Shown here: one piece after another, positions 31,042-39,669 of the stretch
How the letters are laid out: every line of letters begins with the position of its first letter
How positions within the stretch are numbered: the first letter of the stretch is position 1
From: Prevotella sp.
Lineage (GTDB): Bacteria > Bacillota > Clostridia > Oscillospirales > Ruminococcaceae
Assembly (NCBI GenBank): GCA_023663025.1
Contig: JAMPIC010000005.1
Span: 24,766-88,765 of the forward strand
DNA length: 64,000 bases
Direction of reading: 5' to 3'
The notes under the pieces: generated by a model
Told to the model about the DNA's origin: nothing
Database searches by the model: none
Seen by the model: the letters and a program-made list of their open reading frames with translations, nothing else
Translations under genes and position numbers: made by a program

Positions 31042-31710
31042 CTAAATTATTTCCCCGCCGTTGATCCGCAGGCGGAACTTCACTCCGAGGAACTCCGCCG
31101 AGCGTTTGCACAGCATCATTCTCTGGAGGAAAATCTCAAAATATTCCATAACCGAGGCTATGCCTGTGTCTATTTCCAGCTCCAGGATAAGAGCGGTCTT
31201 ATCCGCGCCGAAAAACAGGTCGGACTTTTCAACGGCGTAGTTCACGCGGTCGTGAATGTCGAAGCTTTTCATATCGGCGTTGCGGACGCGGCTTCGGCGC
31301 ACGTCGGTCTTGTCGGCGATTATAAGCGCTGCGGAGACCGCGTTCAGCGGCTGGGCGGTGGACTCGTCATGGTTGCCGATCGCCGAGATTATCGCGCAGA
31401 TCTCCTCGGCGGGCATATTGAGATTGTCCAGCAGACGGAAAGCCATTACCGCGCCGCTCTGAGCGTGGTCGATACGGTTTATCACGTTGCCGATATCGTG
31501 AAGATAGGCGGCGATTTTTCCCAGCTCGACTGTGCGGGAGGGGTAATTCAGTGTGGACAGTATCATCTCCACCGTCGCCGCGGCTTTCTCCACATGGGCA
31601 AAGGAATGCTCCGTGTAGCCCTGAGCCTCCACTGCGGCGTCGGCGTTCTTTATATATGTGCGTATGTCGGGATTCCGGCAGATATATTCATAGGTCACAA
31701 TGCTGCTCAT
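31042..31710 (-). CDS. HD-domain phosphohydrolase
   Basis: The 222-residue protein has the HD metal-binding set: the first His in EHSFAHVEKAAATVE, the HD pair in AAYLHDIGNVIN, a conserved IGNHDES and IADKTDVRRSR further on. HD proteins hydrolyse phosphomonoesters or nucleotides, including (p)ppGpp and cyclic dinucleotides. It is short and single-domain, so the substrate is not defined. The gene lies 28 bases upstream of malQ's stop, on the same strand but downstream, so it could be the second gene of a malQ transcript. Confidence 0.75.
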   Translation of the reverse strand: MSSIVTYEYICRNPDIRTYIKNADAAVEAQGYTEHSFAHVEKAAATVEMILSTLNYPSRTVELGKIAAYLHDIGNVINRIDHAQSGAVMAFRLLDNLNMPAEEICAIISAIGNHDESTAQPLNAVSAALIIADKTDVRRSRVRNADMKSFDIHDRVNYAVEKSDLFFGADKTALILELEIDTGIASVMEYFEIFLQRMMLCKRSAEFLGVKFRLRINGGEII

Positions 31711-31738
31711 TCGGCAGTATCTTCCTTTCCGTGATGAA

Positions 31739-33271
31739 TTACAGTGACTTAGGCTTTACCTTGACCTTGATCTTTCTTCTGACGGGTGCGCGGAAGTACC
31801 GTTTGGAGTATTTCAGTATCTTCTCGGCAAGCTTGTCGGTAAGGTCGTCCTCGCCGAGCCGCCAAGCCCAGTTGCCGTTGCCGACAGTGGAGGGGACGTT
31901 CATTCTCGCCTCCGAGCCAAGTCCCAGAAAGTCCTGCATCTGAATGACCGCAAGGTCGGAAACGCTTGCGTAAGCCGTCCTTATCATACCCCAGTTCGCG
32001 CCCTCCTTTTTGGTGAGAGCCATATATTTTTTCGCGTTTTTCCGCGTGGATTTGTCAAGGCTGCCGTACCAGCCGAGAGCGGTGTCGTTGTCGTGGGTTC
32101 CGATATATGTTACGCTGTTTTTGACGTAATTGTGAGGAAGGTAGCCGCTGTCCTCGCCGCCGAAAGCGAATTCGAGCACGTTCATGCCGGGGAAGCCCGA
32201 TTCCTTCAGCATTTTTTTCACGTCAGCAGTAAGGAAGCCCAAATCCTCCGCAACAAGGTTGACATTGCCCAGCGTGGACTTTATCGCCCTGAACAGCTTC
32301 ATGGACGGTCCGGGCAGCCAGTCGCCCACCTCGGCGGTCTCGTTTCCGTAGGGAATGGCGTAGAAGCTTTCAAAGCCGCGGAAATGGTCGATGCGGGTCA
32401 GGTCGAACAGTTCGCCCGAATACTTCACGCGGGACACCCACCAGCTGTAGCCTGTCAGCTCCATATAGTCCCAATCGTAGAGGGGATTGCCCCAAAGCTG
32501 TCCCGTGGGGGAGAAATCGTCGGGAGGACAGCCCGCCACCTTTGTGGGACGTCTGTTTACGTCCAGCATGAAAAGCTCGGGAGCCGCCCATATGTCGGAG
32601 CTGTCCATGGAAACGTAGATGGGCATATCGCCGTACAGCTTTATTCCCCGCGAATTGGCGTAGCGTTTCAGCTCGAAGTACTGCTCGAAAAACTTGTACT
32701 GGATAAACTTGACGCATTGGATATCGTCCGCAAGCTCCTCGGAGTAACGTTTCATGGATTCGGGCAGGCGCAGGCGGATATCGTCGTCCCATTCAGTCCA
32801 CATCACGCCGCGGAAATTCTTTTTCAGCGCGGTGAACAGGGCGTAGTCCTCCAGCCAGAAAGCGTTGACCGTACAGAACCTTTCAAAGCCGGCAAGCTTT
32901 TCCTTGTCCGCGAGGGCGAAGAATGAAACGCAGGCTTTTTTCAGAACGGTCTGCTTGAAGCCGCCGAGCTGTGCGTAATCGGTAAAATCCCGCTTTTTTT
33001 CGATGACCCGCAGATCGGGATCGTCCGCGCTTATCAGTCCCTCGGCAATGAGAGCGTCGAGGTCGATGAGCAGGGGATTTCCCGCGAAAGCGGAGTAGCT
33101 CTGGTAGGGGGAATCGCCGAAGCCCGTAGGACCTATCGGCAGTATCTGCCAGTATTCCTGACCGCTTTTTACAAGGAAGTCCACAAATTTTTTCGCCCGG
33201 AAGCCGAGCGTGCCTATGCCGTACCGTCCCGGCAAACTGGAAATATGAAGCAAAATTCCGCTGCTGTGCAT
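31739..33271 (-). CDS. malQ: 4-alpha-glucanotransferase (amylomaltase)
   Basis: The 510-residue GH77 enzyme disproportionates maltodextrins in the cytoplasm. Its start SSGILLHISSLPGRYGIGTL is the family N-terminus. Further motifs are YWQILPIGPTGFGDSPYQ, LYGDMPIYVSMDSSDIW, the catalytic Asp region LTRIDHFRGFESFYAIP, the acid/base region VAEDLGFLT, and YIGTHDNDTALGW. The ATG at 33271 was selected because AAGGA stands nine bases upstream; two Met codons just before it are too close. A consensus-spaced promoter lies at 33303-33331. Confidence 0.93.
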   Translation of the reverse strand: MHSSGILLHISSLPGRYGIGTLGFRAKKFVDFLVKSGQEYWQILPIGPTGFGDSPYQSYSAFAGNPLLIDLDALIAEGLISADDPDLRVIEKKRDFTDYAQLGGFKQTVLKKACVSFFALADKEKLAGFERFCTVNAFWLEDYALFTALKKNFRGVMWTEWDDDIRLRLPESMKRYSEELADDIQCVKFIQYKFFEQYFELKRYANSRGIKLYGDMPIYVSMDSSDIWAAPELFMLDVNRRPTKVAGCPPDDFSPTGQLWGNPLYDWDYMELTGYSWWVSRVKYSGELFDLTRIDHFRGFESFYAIPYGNETAEVGDWLPGPSMKLFRAIKSTLGNVNLVAEDLGFLTADVKKMLKESGFPGMNVLEFAFGGEDSGYLPHNYVKNSVTYIGTHDNDTALGWYGSLDKSTRKNAKKYMALTKKEGANWGMIRTAYASVSDLAVIQMQDFLGLGSEARMNVPSTVGNGNWAWRLGEDDLTDKLAEKILKYSKRYFRAPVRRKIKVKVKPKSL

Positions 33272-33302
33272 AAACATCATTCCTTTGCAAATAATTAATA
33301 TC

Positions 33303-33331
33303 ATTATACACCATGTTTTCTTGATTTTCAA
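33303..33331 (-). promoter_or_regulatory. Promoter of malQ
   Basis: On the minus strand TTGAAA and TATAAT are 17 bp apart. A TATAAT for the divergent plus-strand gene lies at 33340-33345, so the regulatory region is shared. Confidence 0.7.
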
Positions 33332-33399
33332 GCGTTGTGTATAATTTGGCTCCGTGATTTTAAAATATACGGAGAAAAAATTAAAGGAGAGCGAAAAAA

Positions 33400-33591
33400 A
33401 TGAGCTATCAGAACAATAACCGCAGCGACAGCCAGAACAGCCGCAGCAACGACAGCAAGAACCAGCAGAACAATCAGAACAATCAGAACCGGCAGAACAA
33501 CCAGAACAACCAGAACAGCCAGAACAGCCAGAACAGCAAGAACAACAGCAGCAACAAGAACAGCGGCAGCAGCTATCAGGACAACAAGTAA
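33400..33591 (+). CDS. Asn/Gln/Ser-rich low-complexity small protein
   Basis: The 63-residue product is built from QNNQNN, QNSQNS and NSKNNSSNKN-type repeats with almost no hydrophobic residues. AAAGGAG stands ten bases before the ATG and a strong terminator follows the stop, so it is a real transcription unit. Small N/Q-rich proteins of this type in clostridia resemble tails of spore-coat or small acid-soluble-like proteins, but there is no homology to name. It would be intrinsically disordered. Confidence 0.6.
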   Translation: MSYQNNNRSDSQNSRSNDSKNQQNNQNNQNRQNNQNNQNSQNSQNSKNNSSNKNSGSSYQDNK

Positions 33592-33608
33592 GCTTTGTCC
33601 CTCTTAAC

Positions 33609-33643
33609 GAAGCAGCCCCCGATATTTTTCGGGGGCTGCTTTC
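33609..33643 (+). terminator. Terminator of the N/Q-rich gene
   Basis: AGCAGCCCCCGA and TCGGGGGCTGCT form a 12-bp stem. Confidence 0.85.
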
Positions 33644-33721
33644 GGTTTTTACGCCAAATCGCCCAAAGCTTTCGGGCGGCGCTTTCTATCGCAATTTTAT
33701 CCGCGATTTTGCAAAAAACAG

Positions 33722-33750
33722 TTGCAGTTTGCACGGAAGTATGATATAAT
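33722..33750 (+). promoter_or_regulatory. Promoter of folC
   Basis: TTGCAG and TATAAT are 17 bp apart. It excludes earlier in-frame starts of folC. Confidence 0.75.
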
Positions 33751-33811
33751 GGATTTGTATTGTATCCGCTCGGACGCAAGCGGCGTTTATTTTGCAGCAA
33801 AGGTGATGCTC

Positions 33812-35098
33812 TTGAATTACTGCGAAGCAATGAAATATATTGAAGGTTTCTCAAAGCTCGGCAAGCCTGTCGCAAATCTTTCTCGGTTTGAAAGAATTAT
33901 GAACGCATTGGGAGATCCCCAAAAGGAAATGAATTTCGTCCATGTGGCGGGAACCAATGGCAAAGGCTCGACAGTGCGTATGATCGCCGAAACGCTTACA
34001 AAAGCGGGCTATCGGACAGGCGAGTTCACTTCACCCTATATCAGGGTCTACAACGACAGAATACGCATCGACGGCGCGAATATAGCCGACGAAGAGCTTG
34101 CGGAAATAGTAACGCAGATCAAGCCCATACTGGACGGTCTGACCGAAGGCTGCTCTCAGTTCGAGATAACGACGGCAATAGCGTTCATTTATTTCAAGGC
34201 TAAAAAGTGCGGTATCGTTGTGCTCGAAACGGGTCTGGGCGGACTGCTCGACTGCACCAATATTATCGAAAAGCCCTGCGTATCGGTGATAACCTCCATA
34301 TCCCCCGACCACACCGCCATACTGGGTGACACCTTGGAACAGATCGCGCTCCACAAGGCGGGGATAATCAAGCAGGGCTGCCCCGTAGTAATATCGCCCT
34401 CCCAAAGCAAGGAGGCATACGCGGTGGTCTACAGGACGGCGGCGCGGTTTGAGGCGAAGCTCGTCACGCCCGACATGGACAGGCTGAAAATAAAAAGCTG
34501 CGGCTATACGGGCAACAGCTTTTACTACAGGGGACTGCCCTATAAGACCTCCATGGTGGGCAGACATCAGATAGACAACGCGCTCACGGCTCTGGAAACG
34601 CTCCGCGTACTGAAAAGGCGCGGCTTCGGACGGATATTTTATCCCCGCGTCTATAAGGGTCTGAAGGAAGCTTCCGTACCCAGCAGGTGTCAGACAATAC
34701 GGGCAGACAAGCCTTTCGTCATGATGGACGGGGCGCACAATCCAGACGGAATGAGGGCGCTGGCGGACTTTGTGCGGACTGTCCCCAAAGCTCCGAAAAT
34801 ACTGGTGTGCGGCATGATGGCGGACAAGGACTGGCGCGCCTCGATAGGCTACATAAGCCGCTATATCGACAGAGCGGTCTGTCTCGACGGATTTGCGCGG
34901 AACACCGTATCAGCACGCGAACTGGCGGGAATGTTCACCGAGGGAGAGATATCCAATCTGCGCGACGCCGCGTCAAGGGCTGTCACGCTGGCGGGAACGG
35001 ACGGAATGGTGATAATCGCAGGCTCGCTTTATCTGGCGGCGGCTTTGCAAACTCACGGCGGACTTGAAAATATCGCCGATGAAAACGAAGAAAAATAA
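33812..35098 (+). CDS. folC: Bifunctional folylpolyglutamate/dihydrofolate synthase
   Basis: The 428-residue Mur-ligase-type enzyme adds glutamate to dihydropteroate and folates. The ATP loop is HVAGTNGKGSTVRMIAETL near residue 47. Other motifs are YRTGEFTSPYIRVYNDRIRI, LETGLGGLLDCTN, TSISPDHTAILGDTLEQIA with HKAGIIKQG, and in the C-terminal domain MMDGAHNPDG. TTG 33812 is the best start (AAAGGTG six bases upstream); the promoter rules out the ATG-equivalent at 33722. The PIN-like gene follows after 18 bases and is probably co-transcribed. Confidence 0.92.
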   Translation: MNYCEAMKYIEGFSKLGKPVANLSRFERIMNALGDPQKEMNFVHVAGTNGKGSTVRMIAETLTKAGYRTGEFTSPYIRVYNDRIRIDGANIADEELAEIVTQIKPILDGLTEGCSQFEITTAIAFIYFKAKKCGIVVLETGLGGLLDCTNIIEKPCVSVITSISPDHTAILGDTLEQIALHKAGIIKQGCPVVISPSQSKEAYAVVYRTAARFEAKLVTPDMDRLKIKSCGYTGNSFYYRGLPYKTSMVGRHQIDNALTALETLRVLKRRGFGRIFYPRVYKGLKEASVPSRCQTIRADKPFVMMDGAHNPDGMRALADFVRTVPKAPKILVCGMMADKDWRASIGYISRYIDRAVCLDGFARNTVSARELAGMFTEGEISNLRDAASRAVTLAGTDGMVIIAGSLYLAAALQTHGGLENIADENEEK

Positions 35099-35116
35099 TT
35101 TGAAAGGACGGATAAA

Positions 35117-36154
35117 ATGGCAGTTTATCTGGTGGATTTTGAAAACGTTTCCTCTGCGGGAATATCGGGCATACAAAAGCTTACAAAGGAGGACAAGGTG
35201 TACATATTCTACACCGTGAACGCGGCGAATATGTCGTTCGCGGCTCATCTCAACCTGCTTTCAAGTCCCGCCGAGGTGGTGTACTACAACGTCGCCAGCG
35301 GCGGCAAAAACGCGCTGGACTTCCAGCTTGCAAGCTTTTTGGGATACCTTATATGTCAGGGCAGGGAGAAAAAATTCTGCATAATCAGCAACGACCGGGG
35401 CTTCGAGTACGTCAAGACTTTTTGGGAAAGGAACGGCATTGCGGCGGATATTTCCATATTCGGCTCACCGTCCATAAACCGCTCTCTGCTTGCGGCGGAG
35501 AAGCCTTACACGGCCCGTATCCAGCAGAACGCGGCAGCTCCGGCGGCGCAGGCGTCTGCGATGCCGGCGGCTGCGGTTCAAATTCCGGCGGAAACGGCTG
35601 CGGATAATGCCGCCGACGGTGAAAAGTCCGAAGCGGAGGTTTCCGAGACTGCGGCGGAAGCAAGGGACGTTCCCGAAGTTACGGAAGCGGAGCAGGCAGC
35701 GGAAAAACCCGCTCCGAAAAAGCGCGGCAGACCGAGAAGCGTCCCCAAGCAGGAAAAGCGGGAAACCGTACAGGAAATCAAGTCCGAAGCGGAAACTCCC
35801 GCAGCGGAAGAACCTGCGGAACAGCCGAAACAAACCAAACGAACCCCAAGGCAGCCGGGGCGGACAAGGCAGTCCCCAAAAGAACCCGCGCCGAAGCAGA
35901 CGGCTGAAGAAAGCGCTCCCAAGCCCGCCGACGTCGCGGGAGAAATTCCCGCAGCTCTGAAAAGCTCGCTGTCAAAGGCGGGGATCATCGACGACGCCGA
36001 GATCAGAAACGTTCTCGGTCTGCTGAAAAGCTCCGAGGGCAAGCAGCAGTTCTACCGCGGCATATTGAAATTTTTCGGCATGGAACGGGGCGTTGAGGTG
36101 TACAAGGCGGTGCGCCCCGAGTATACTAATTTGACAAAGCTTATCAAGCAGTAA
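35117..36154 (+). CDS. PIN/NYN-like RNase-domain protein with AT-hook motif
   Basis: The 345-residue protein starts MAVYLVDFENVSSAGISGIQ, the first acidic motif of NYN/PIN-like nucleases. It continues with GGKNALDFQLASFLGYLICQ (second acidic site) and CIISNDRGFEYVKTFW (third). Residues about 130-285 are disordered and Ala/Glu/Pro-rich and include PKKRGRPRSVPK, an AT-hook DNA-binding motif. A conserved-looking helical C-terminus (LKSSLSKAGIIDDAEIRNVL) closes it. It is a probable RNA- or DNA-processing nuclease tethered by the hook. AAAGGACGG precedes the ATG, and it follows folC in one operon. Confidence 0.7.
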   Translation: MAVYLVDFENVSSAGISGIQKLTKEDKVYIFYTVNAANMSFAAHLNLLSSPAEVVYYNVASGGKNALDFQLASFLGYLICQGREKKFCIISNDRGFEYVKTFWERNGIAADISIFGSPSINRSLLAAEKPYTARIQQNAAAPAAQASAMPAAAVQIPAETAADNAADGEKSEAEVSETAAEARDVPEVTEAEQAAEKPAPKKRGRPRSVPKQEKRETVQEIKSEAETPAAEEPAEQPKQTKRTPRQPGRTRQSPKEPAPKQTAEESAPKPADVAGEIPAALKSSLSKAGIIDDAEIRNVLGLLKSSEGKQQFYRGILKFFGMERGVEVYKAVRPEYTNLTKLIKQ

Positions 36155-36181
36155 GACTATATTTTGGTTAAAATATACAGA

Positions 36182-36222
36182 TTTTTCGGGAAATTTTCGT
36201 CAGGAAAGTTTCCCGAAAATTT
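36182..36222 (+). terminator. Terminator of the folC operon
   Basis: TTTTCGGGAAA and TTTCCCGAAAA form an 11-bp stem with a 19-nt loop. Confidence 0.65.
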
Positions 36223-36232
36223 ATCCGCACAC

Positions 36233-36261
36233 TTGCTATTAAACGTTTAACGTGATATAAT
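36233..36261 (+). promoter_or_regulatory. Cellobiose phosphorylase promoter with LacI-type operator
   Basis: TTGCTA (36233) and TATAAT (36256) are 17 bp apart. The spacer starts with the perfect 12-bp palindrome TTAAACGTTTAA (36239-36250), a shape typical of LacI/GalR-family operators, so a sugar-responsive repressor would block RNA polymerase directly. Confidence 0.7.
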
Positions 36262-36338
36262 AAGTCTAAATGGTTCGGTTTGCGGCAGGATATTTCAGCC
36301 GCCAAAACCGTCGCAAGAAGAAAGGATGGTTTTTTCAG

Positions 36339-38813
36339 ATGAAATTCGGTTTCTATGACGACGCTAACAAGGAGTATGTTATCACTTCCCCGCAAACCCC
36401 TTATCCGTGGATAAACTACCTCGGCACGCAGGACTTTTTCGGACTTATCTCAAACACCGCAGGCGGCTATAACTTCTACAAGGACGCACGTCTCGCACGT
36501 ATCACGCGCTACCGCTACAACAACGTTCCCGCCGACGCGGGGGGACGGTATTTCTACATAAACGACAACGGCACTGTGTGGAACCCCGGCTGGTCTCCCG
36601 TTAAGACCGACCTTGACGAGTACAAGTGCCGCCACGGTATGGGCTACACTATTATAAAAGGCAAAAAGAACGACCTTTCCGCAGAGGTGACTTTCTTTGT
36701 ACCAAACAATTTCAAGGGCGAGGTGCAGAAAGTCGTGCTCAAAAACGAGGGCGGCGCGGCTAAGACTTTCAAGCTGTTCTCCTTTATCGAGTGGTGTCTT
36801 TGGGACGCGCAGGACGACTCCACAAACTTCCAAAGAAATTTTAATACCGGCGAGGTTGAGCTGGAGAAAAACGGCGCGGTCATCTACCACAAAACCGAAT
36901 ACAAGGAAAGGCGCAACCATTTTGCGTTCTACGCGGTAAACGACGCGGTGGACGGCTACGACACCGACCGTGAGACGTTTATGGGCGATATTTACCACGA
37001 TTTCCACAACCCGAAAACCGTTATGGAGGGAAAGCCTGCCAATTCCGTTGCGGACGGTTGGTCGCCCGTGGCTTCCCACTACAAGGAAATTACCCTTGCG
37101 GCGGGCGAGGAGAAAACTCTTGTTTTCATTCTCGGCTACGTTGAGAACCCCTACCCCGAAAAATTCAACGCCGACGGAACAATGAACAAGTCCCAAGCGT
37201 ATGAGATGATGAAGAAGTTCGATACCGCCGAAAAAGCGGACGCGGCTCTCGCGGAGCTTCGGAAGGACTGGGACGAGCTTCTTGCAAAATACACACTTAC
37301 GTCCCCCGACGAAAAGCTCAACAGGCAGGTCAACATCTGGAACCAGTATCAGTGTATGGTTACGTTCAATATGTCCCGCTCCGCTTCGTATTTTGAAAGC
37401 GGCATAGGCAGGGGTATGGGCTTCCGTGACTCCAATCAGGACTTGCTGGGCTTTGTACACCAAATCCCCGAACGCGCGAGGGAGAGAATACTCGACATTG
37501 CCGCCACACAGCTTGAGGACGGCGGCAACTACCACCAGTACCAGCCCCTTACCAAAAAGGGCAACGACGCTGCGGGAACGAATTTCAACGACGACCCGCT
37601 GTGGATGATTTTGTCCACCGCCGCCTATATCAAGGAAACGGGCGATTACGACATTCTCAAAGAGCAGGTGGACTACAAAAACGACCCCGCTTTGGCGCAG
37701 CCCCTGCTCGACCACCTGAAGAGAAGCTTCTACCATGTTGTGAACAATAAAGGACCTCACGGCTTGCCCCTTATCGGACGTGCCGACTGGAACGACTGCC
37801 TTAACCTGAACTGCTTCTCCCGCGTACCGGGCGAGAGTTTCCAGAATACGGCAAGCAACATTGCCAAAGAGGTAAACCCCGAAACGGGTGCGCCCCTGAA
37901 CGAGGAGACTGCCGAGTCCGTGATGATCGCGGGTATGTTCACCTATATCGGACCGGAGTATGTGGAGCTTTGCCGCAGAATGGGCGACAACGCCGAAGCC
38001 GACAAGGCGCAGGCTGAAATCGACAAGATGAAAGAGGCTATCGTCAAGTACGGCTGGGACGGCGAGTGGTTCTTGCGCGCGTATGACGCTTACGGCAAGA
38101 AAGTCGGCTCCAACGAAAACAAAGAGGGCAAGATTTTCATTGAGCCTCAAGGTTTCTGCGTTATGTCCGACGTGGGCGGAAAAGAGTTCACCGAAAAGAC
38201 CATGGCAAGCATCGACAAGTATCTGGGCACGAAGCATGGTCTGGTGTTAAACAACCCCGCCTTTACAAGCTATATCGTTGAGTACGGCGAGATTTCCACC
38301 TACCCCGGCGGATATAAGGAAAACGCGGGAATTTTCTGCCACAACAACGCTTGGATTATGTGCGCCGCCGCACACGCGGGTATGGGCGACACGGCGTTCG
38401 ACTACTACACAAGGATCGCCCCCGCTTATCAGGAGGACGAGAAACTCCACCGCACCGAGCCCTACGTTTACGCACAGATGATTGCGGGCAAGGACGCAAA
38501 GCGTTTCGGCGAGGCGAAAAACAGCTGGCTGACGGGTACTGCCGCTTGGAATTTTGTGGCAATTTCCCAGTACATTCTGGGTATCATTCCCGACTACAGC
38601 GGACTGAAAATCGACCCGTCCATACCTAAGGCTTGGGACGGCTACACGGTTTCCCGTTTCTACCGCGGCGCGACCTACAACATCAAAATCGAGAACCCGA
38701 ACCACGTTTCCAAGGGTATCAAGTCCGTTACCGTTGACGGCAAGGAGATCGAGGGTAATGTTCTTCCCGTATTCGAGGGCGGCGTTCACGAAGTTGTGGC
38801 TGTTATGGGTTAA
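36339..38813 (+). CDS. Cellobiose phosphorylase (GH94)
   Basis: The 824-residue protein splits cellobiose with phosphate into glucose 1-phosphate and glucose in the cytoplasm. It begins MKFGFYDDANKEYVITSPQT, as cellobiose phosphorylases do. The N-terminal beta-sandwich (1-300) is followed by the (alpha/alpha)6 barrel with GMGFRDSNQDLLGFVHQIPE, YHQYQPLTKKGND and the catalytic Asp in GRADWNDCLNLNCFS (near residue 490). FCHNNAWIMCAAAHAG and a C-terminal jelly roll complete it. AAAGGATGG stands ahead of ATG 36339. The operator-bearing promoter suggests induction by a beta-glucan breakdown product. Confidence 0.92.
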   Translation: MKFGFYDDANKEYVITSPQTPYPWINYLGTQDFFGLISNTAGGYNFYKDARLARITRYRYNNVPADAGGRYFYINDNGTVWNPGWSPVKTDLDEYKCRHGMGYTIIKGKKNDLSAEVTFFVPNNFKGEVQKVVLKNEGGAAKTFKLFSFIEWCLWDAQDDSTNFQRNFNTGEVELEKNGAVIYHKTEYKERRNHFAFYAVNDAVDGYDTDRETFMGDIYHDFHNPKTVMEGKPANSVADGWSPVASHYKEITLAAGEEKTLVFILGYVENPYPEKFNADGTMNKSQAYEMMKKFDTAEKADAALAELRKDWDELLAKYTLTSPDEKLNRQVNIWNQYQCMVTFNMSRSASYFESGIGRGMGFRDSNQDLLGFVHQIPERARERILDIAATQLEDGGNYHQYQPLTKKGNDAAGTNFNDDPLWMILSTAAYIKETGDYDILKEQVDYKNDPALAQPLLDHLKRSFYHVVNNKGPHGLPLIGRADWNDCLNLNCFSRVPGESFQNTASNIAKEVNPETGAPLNEETAESVMIAGMFTYIGPEYVELCRRMGDNAEADKAQAEIDKMKEAIVKYGWDGEWFLRAYDAYGKKVGSNENKEGKIFIEPQGFCVMSDVGGKEFTEKTMASIDKYLGTKHGLVLNNPAFTSYIVEYGEISTYPGGYKENAGIFCHNNAWIMCAAAHAGMGDTAFDYYTRIAPAYQEDEKLHRTEPYVYAQMIAGKDAKRFGEAKNSWLTGTAAWNFVAISQYILGIIPDYSGLKIDPSIPKAWDGYTVSRFYRGATYNIKIENPNHVSKGIKSVTVDGKEIEGNVLPVFEGGVHEVVAVMG

Positions 38814-38847
38814 TTTATTCAAAGTATAAATGCAATAAGGTATACAC

Positions 38848-38883
38848 CGTCCGTCCTCTCAATAAACAGAGGGCGGACGGGTG
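38848..38883 (+). terminator. Terminator of the cellobiose phosphorylase gene
   Basis: CCGTCCG and CGGACGG, extended by CCTCT/AGAGG, form a long stem. Confidence 0.75.
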
Positions 38884-38918
38884 TACTGTATAATTTTGCA
38901 AAAAAGGAGAATTTTTTA

Positions 38919-38957
38919 TGAAAAATAATCATGTAAGCACGCCGATTGCAGACTGAC
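38919..38957 (+). CDS. 12-codon leader-peptide-like ORF
   Basis: AAAGGAG stands nine bases before an ATG that opens MKNNHVSTPIAD and stops at once. The stop is followed by the hairpin GGGAGG...CCTCCC (38960-38985). A tiny translated frame next to a hairpin resembles a leader or attenuator, or the 5' stump of a lost gene. No codon bias pointing to a specific amino acid is evident. Confidence 0.3.
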
Positions 38958-39000
38958 CGGGAGGTTAGTTTTGCAGCAGCCTCCCGAAAAGGTCTTTGGA

Positions 39001-39087
39001 AGAAACAGTACGAAAGTATTGTTACCCGTGGGAGCATTTTCCTCTTATTGGTAAAGTATGCCTATAAGGGTAAAGGCTCAGCCTTTT
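39001..39087 (-). repeat. Interspersed ~100-bp repeat, copy C (inverted)
   Basis: Read on the minus strand it shows AAAGGCTGAGCCTTTACCC, CTTATAGGCAT, GCTCCCACGGGTAACAATAC and TTTCGTAC, in the same order as copy A. It ends just before the ribosome site of the RNHCP gene. Confidence 0.75.
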
Positions 39088-39102
39088 TTTGGAGGAATTT
39101 CA

Positions 39103-39537
39103 GTGAACAGAGAAAACAAAAGAAAAGCATACGAAAAGGGTTACTATAAAAGCCACCCCTGCAAGGACGTTTTTACCTGCAAAGTCTGCGGACGACAGGT
39201 CGTCTCCGAGGGGGCGGGAAGCGAACACAGAAACCATTGCCCAAACTGCCTGTCAAGTCTGCACGTTGACAACGAGCCGGGGGACAGGTCGTCCGACTGC
39301 GGCGGAATAATGGAGCCTGTGGCGGTGTGGATTAAAAAGGGCGGCGAGTGGTCGGTGGTACACCGCTGCAAACGCTGCGGGAAGTTCACCGCAAACCGCA
39401 CAGCCGCCGACGATAACCCCGTGAAACTAATGTCAATCGCAATGAAGCCGCTGGCGAACCCGCCGTTCCCCATAGAGTTCCTGGAGGAGCTTACGGAGCA
39501 GATGGGCGGCGGTTCGATACCGAACGTCGGGGAGTAG
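39103..39537 (+). CDS. RNHCP-domain zinc-ribbon protein
   Basis: The 144-residue protein starts at GTG 39103 with GGAGG seven bases upstream. It carries TCKVCGRQV, the family signature in SEHRNHCPNCLSSLHVD, and a second ribbon CKRCGKFTANRTAADDN, giving two zinc sites. RNHCP proteins are small and widespread but uncharacterised; a nucleic-acid-binding role is inferred from the zinc ribbons. It is flanked by copies C and D of the interspersed repeat in opposite orientation. Confidence 0.8.
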   Translation: MNRENKRKAYEKGYYKSHPCKDVFTCKVCGRQVVSEGAGSEHRNHCPNCLSSLHVDNEPGDRSSDCGGIMEPVAVWIKKGGEWSVVHRCKRCGKFTANRTAADDNPVKLMSIAMKPLANPPFPIEFLEELTEQMGGGSIPNVGE

Positions 39538-39551
39538 GCTTACCTATATGC

Positions 39552-39607
39552 AATAAAAAACCGGAGCAAAGCCGTTAAAAAGTTGTGGCTTTTGCGCCGG
39601 TTTTTTG
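39552..39607 (+). terminator. Terminator of the RNHCP gene
   Basis: AAAAAACCGG...GCAAAGCC and GGCTTTTGC..CCGGTTTTTT form a long stem. Confidence 0.85.
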
Positions 39608-39669
39608 CGTTTTCAATCGCATATCTGTCTATGTCAATTCCGCAAAAAACAAATTTCAACAGGCGGGAA

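Noticed and set aside
35490..35960. Arg/Ser-rich frame over the PIN-like protein linker
   Set aside because: It arises from the skewed codons of the disordered linker; composition and lack of ribosome site argue against a gene.
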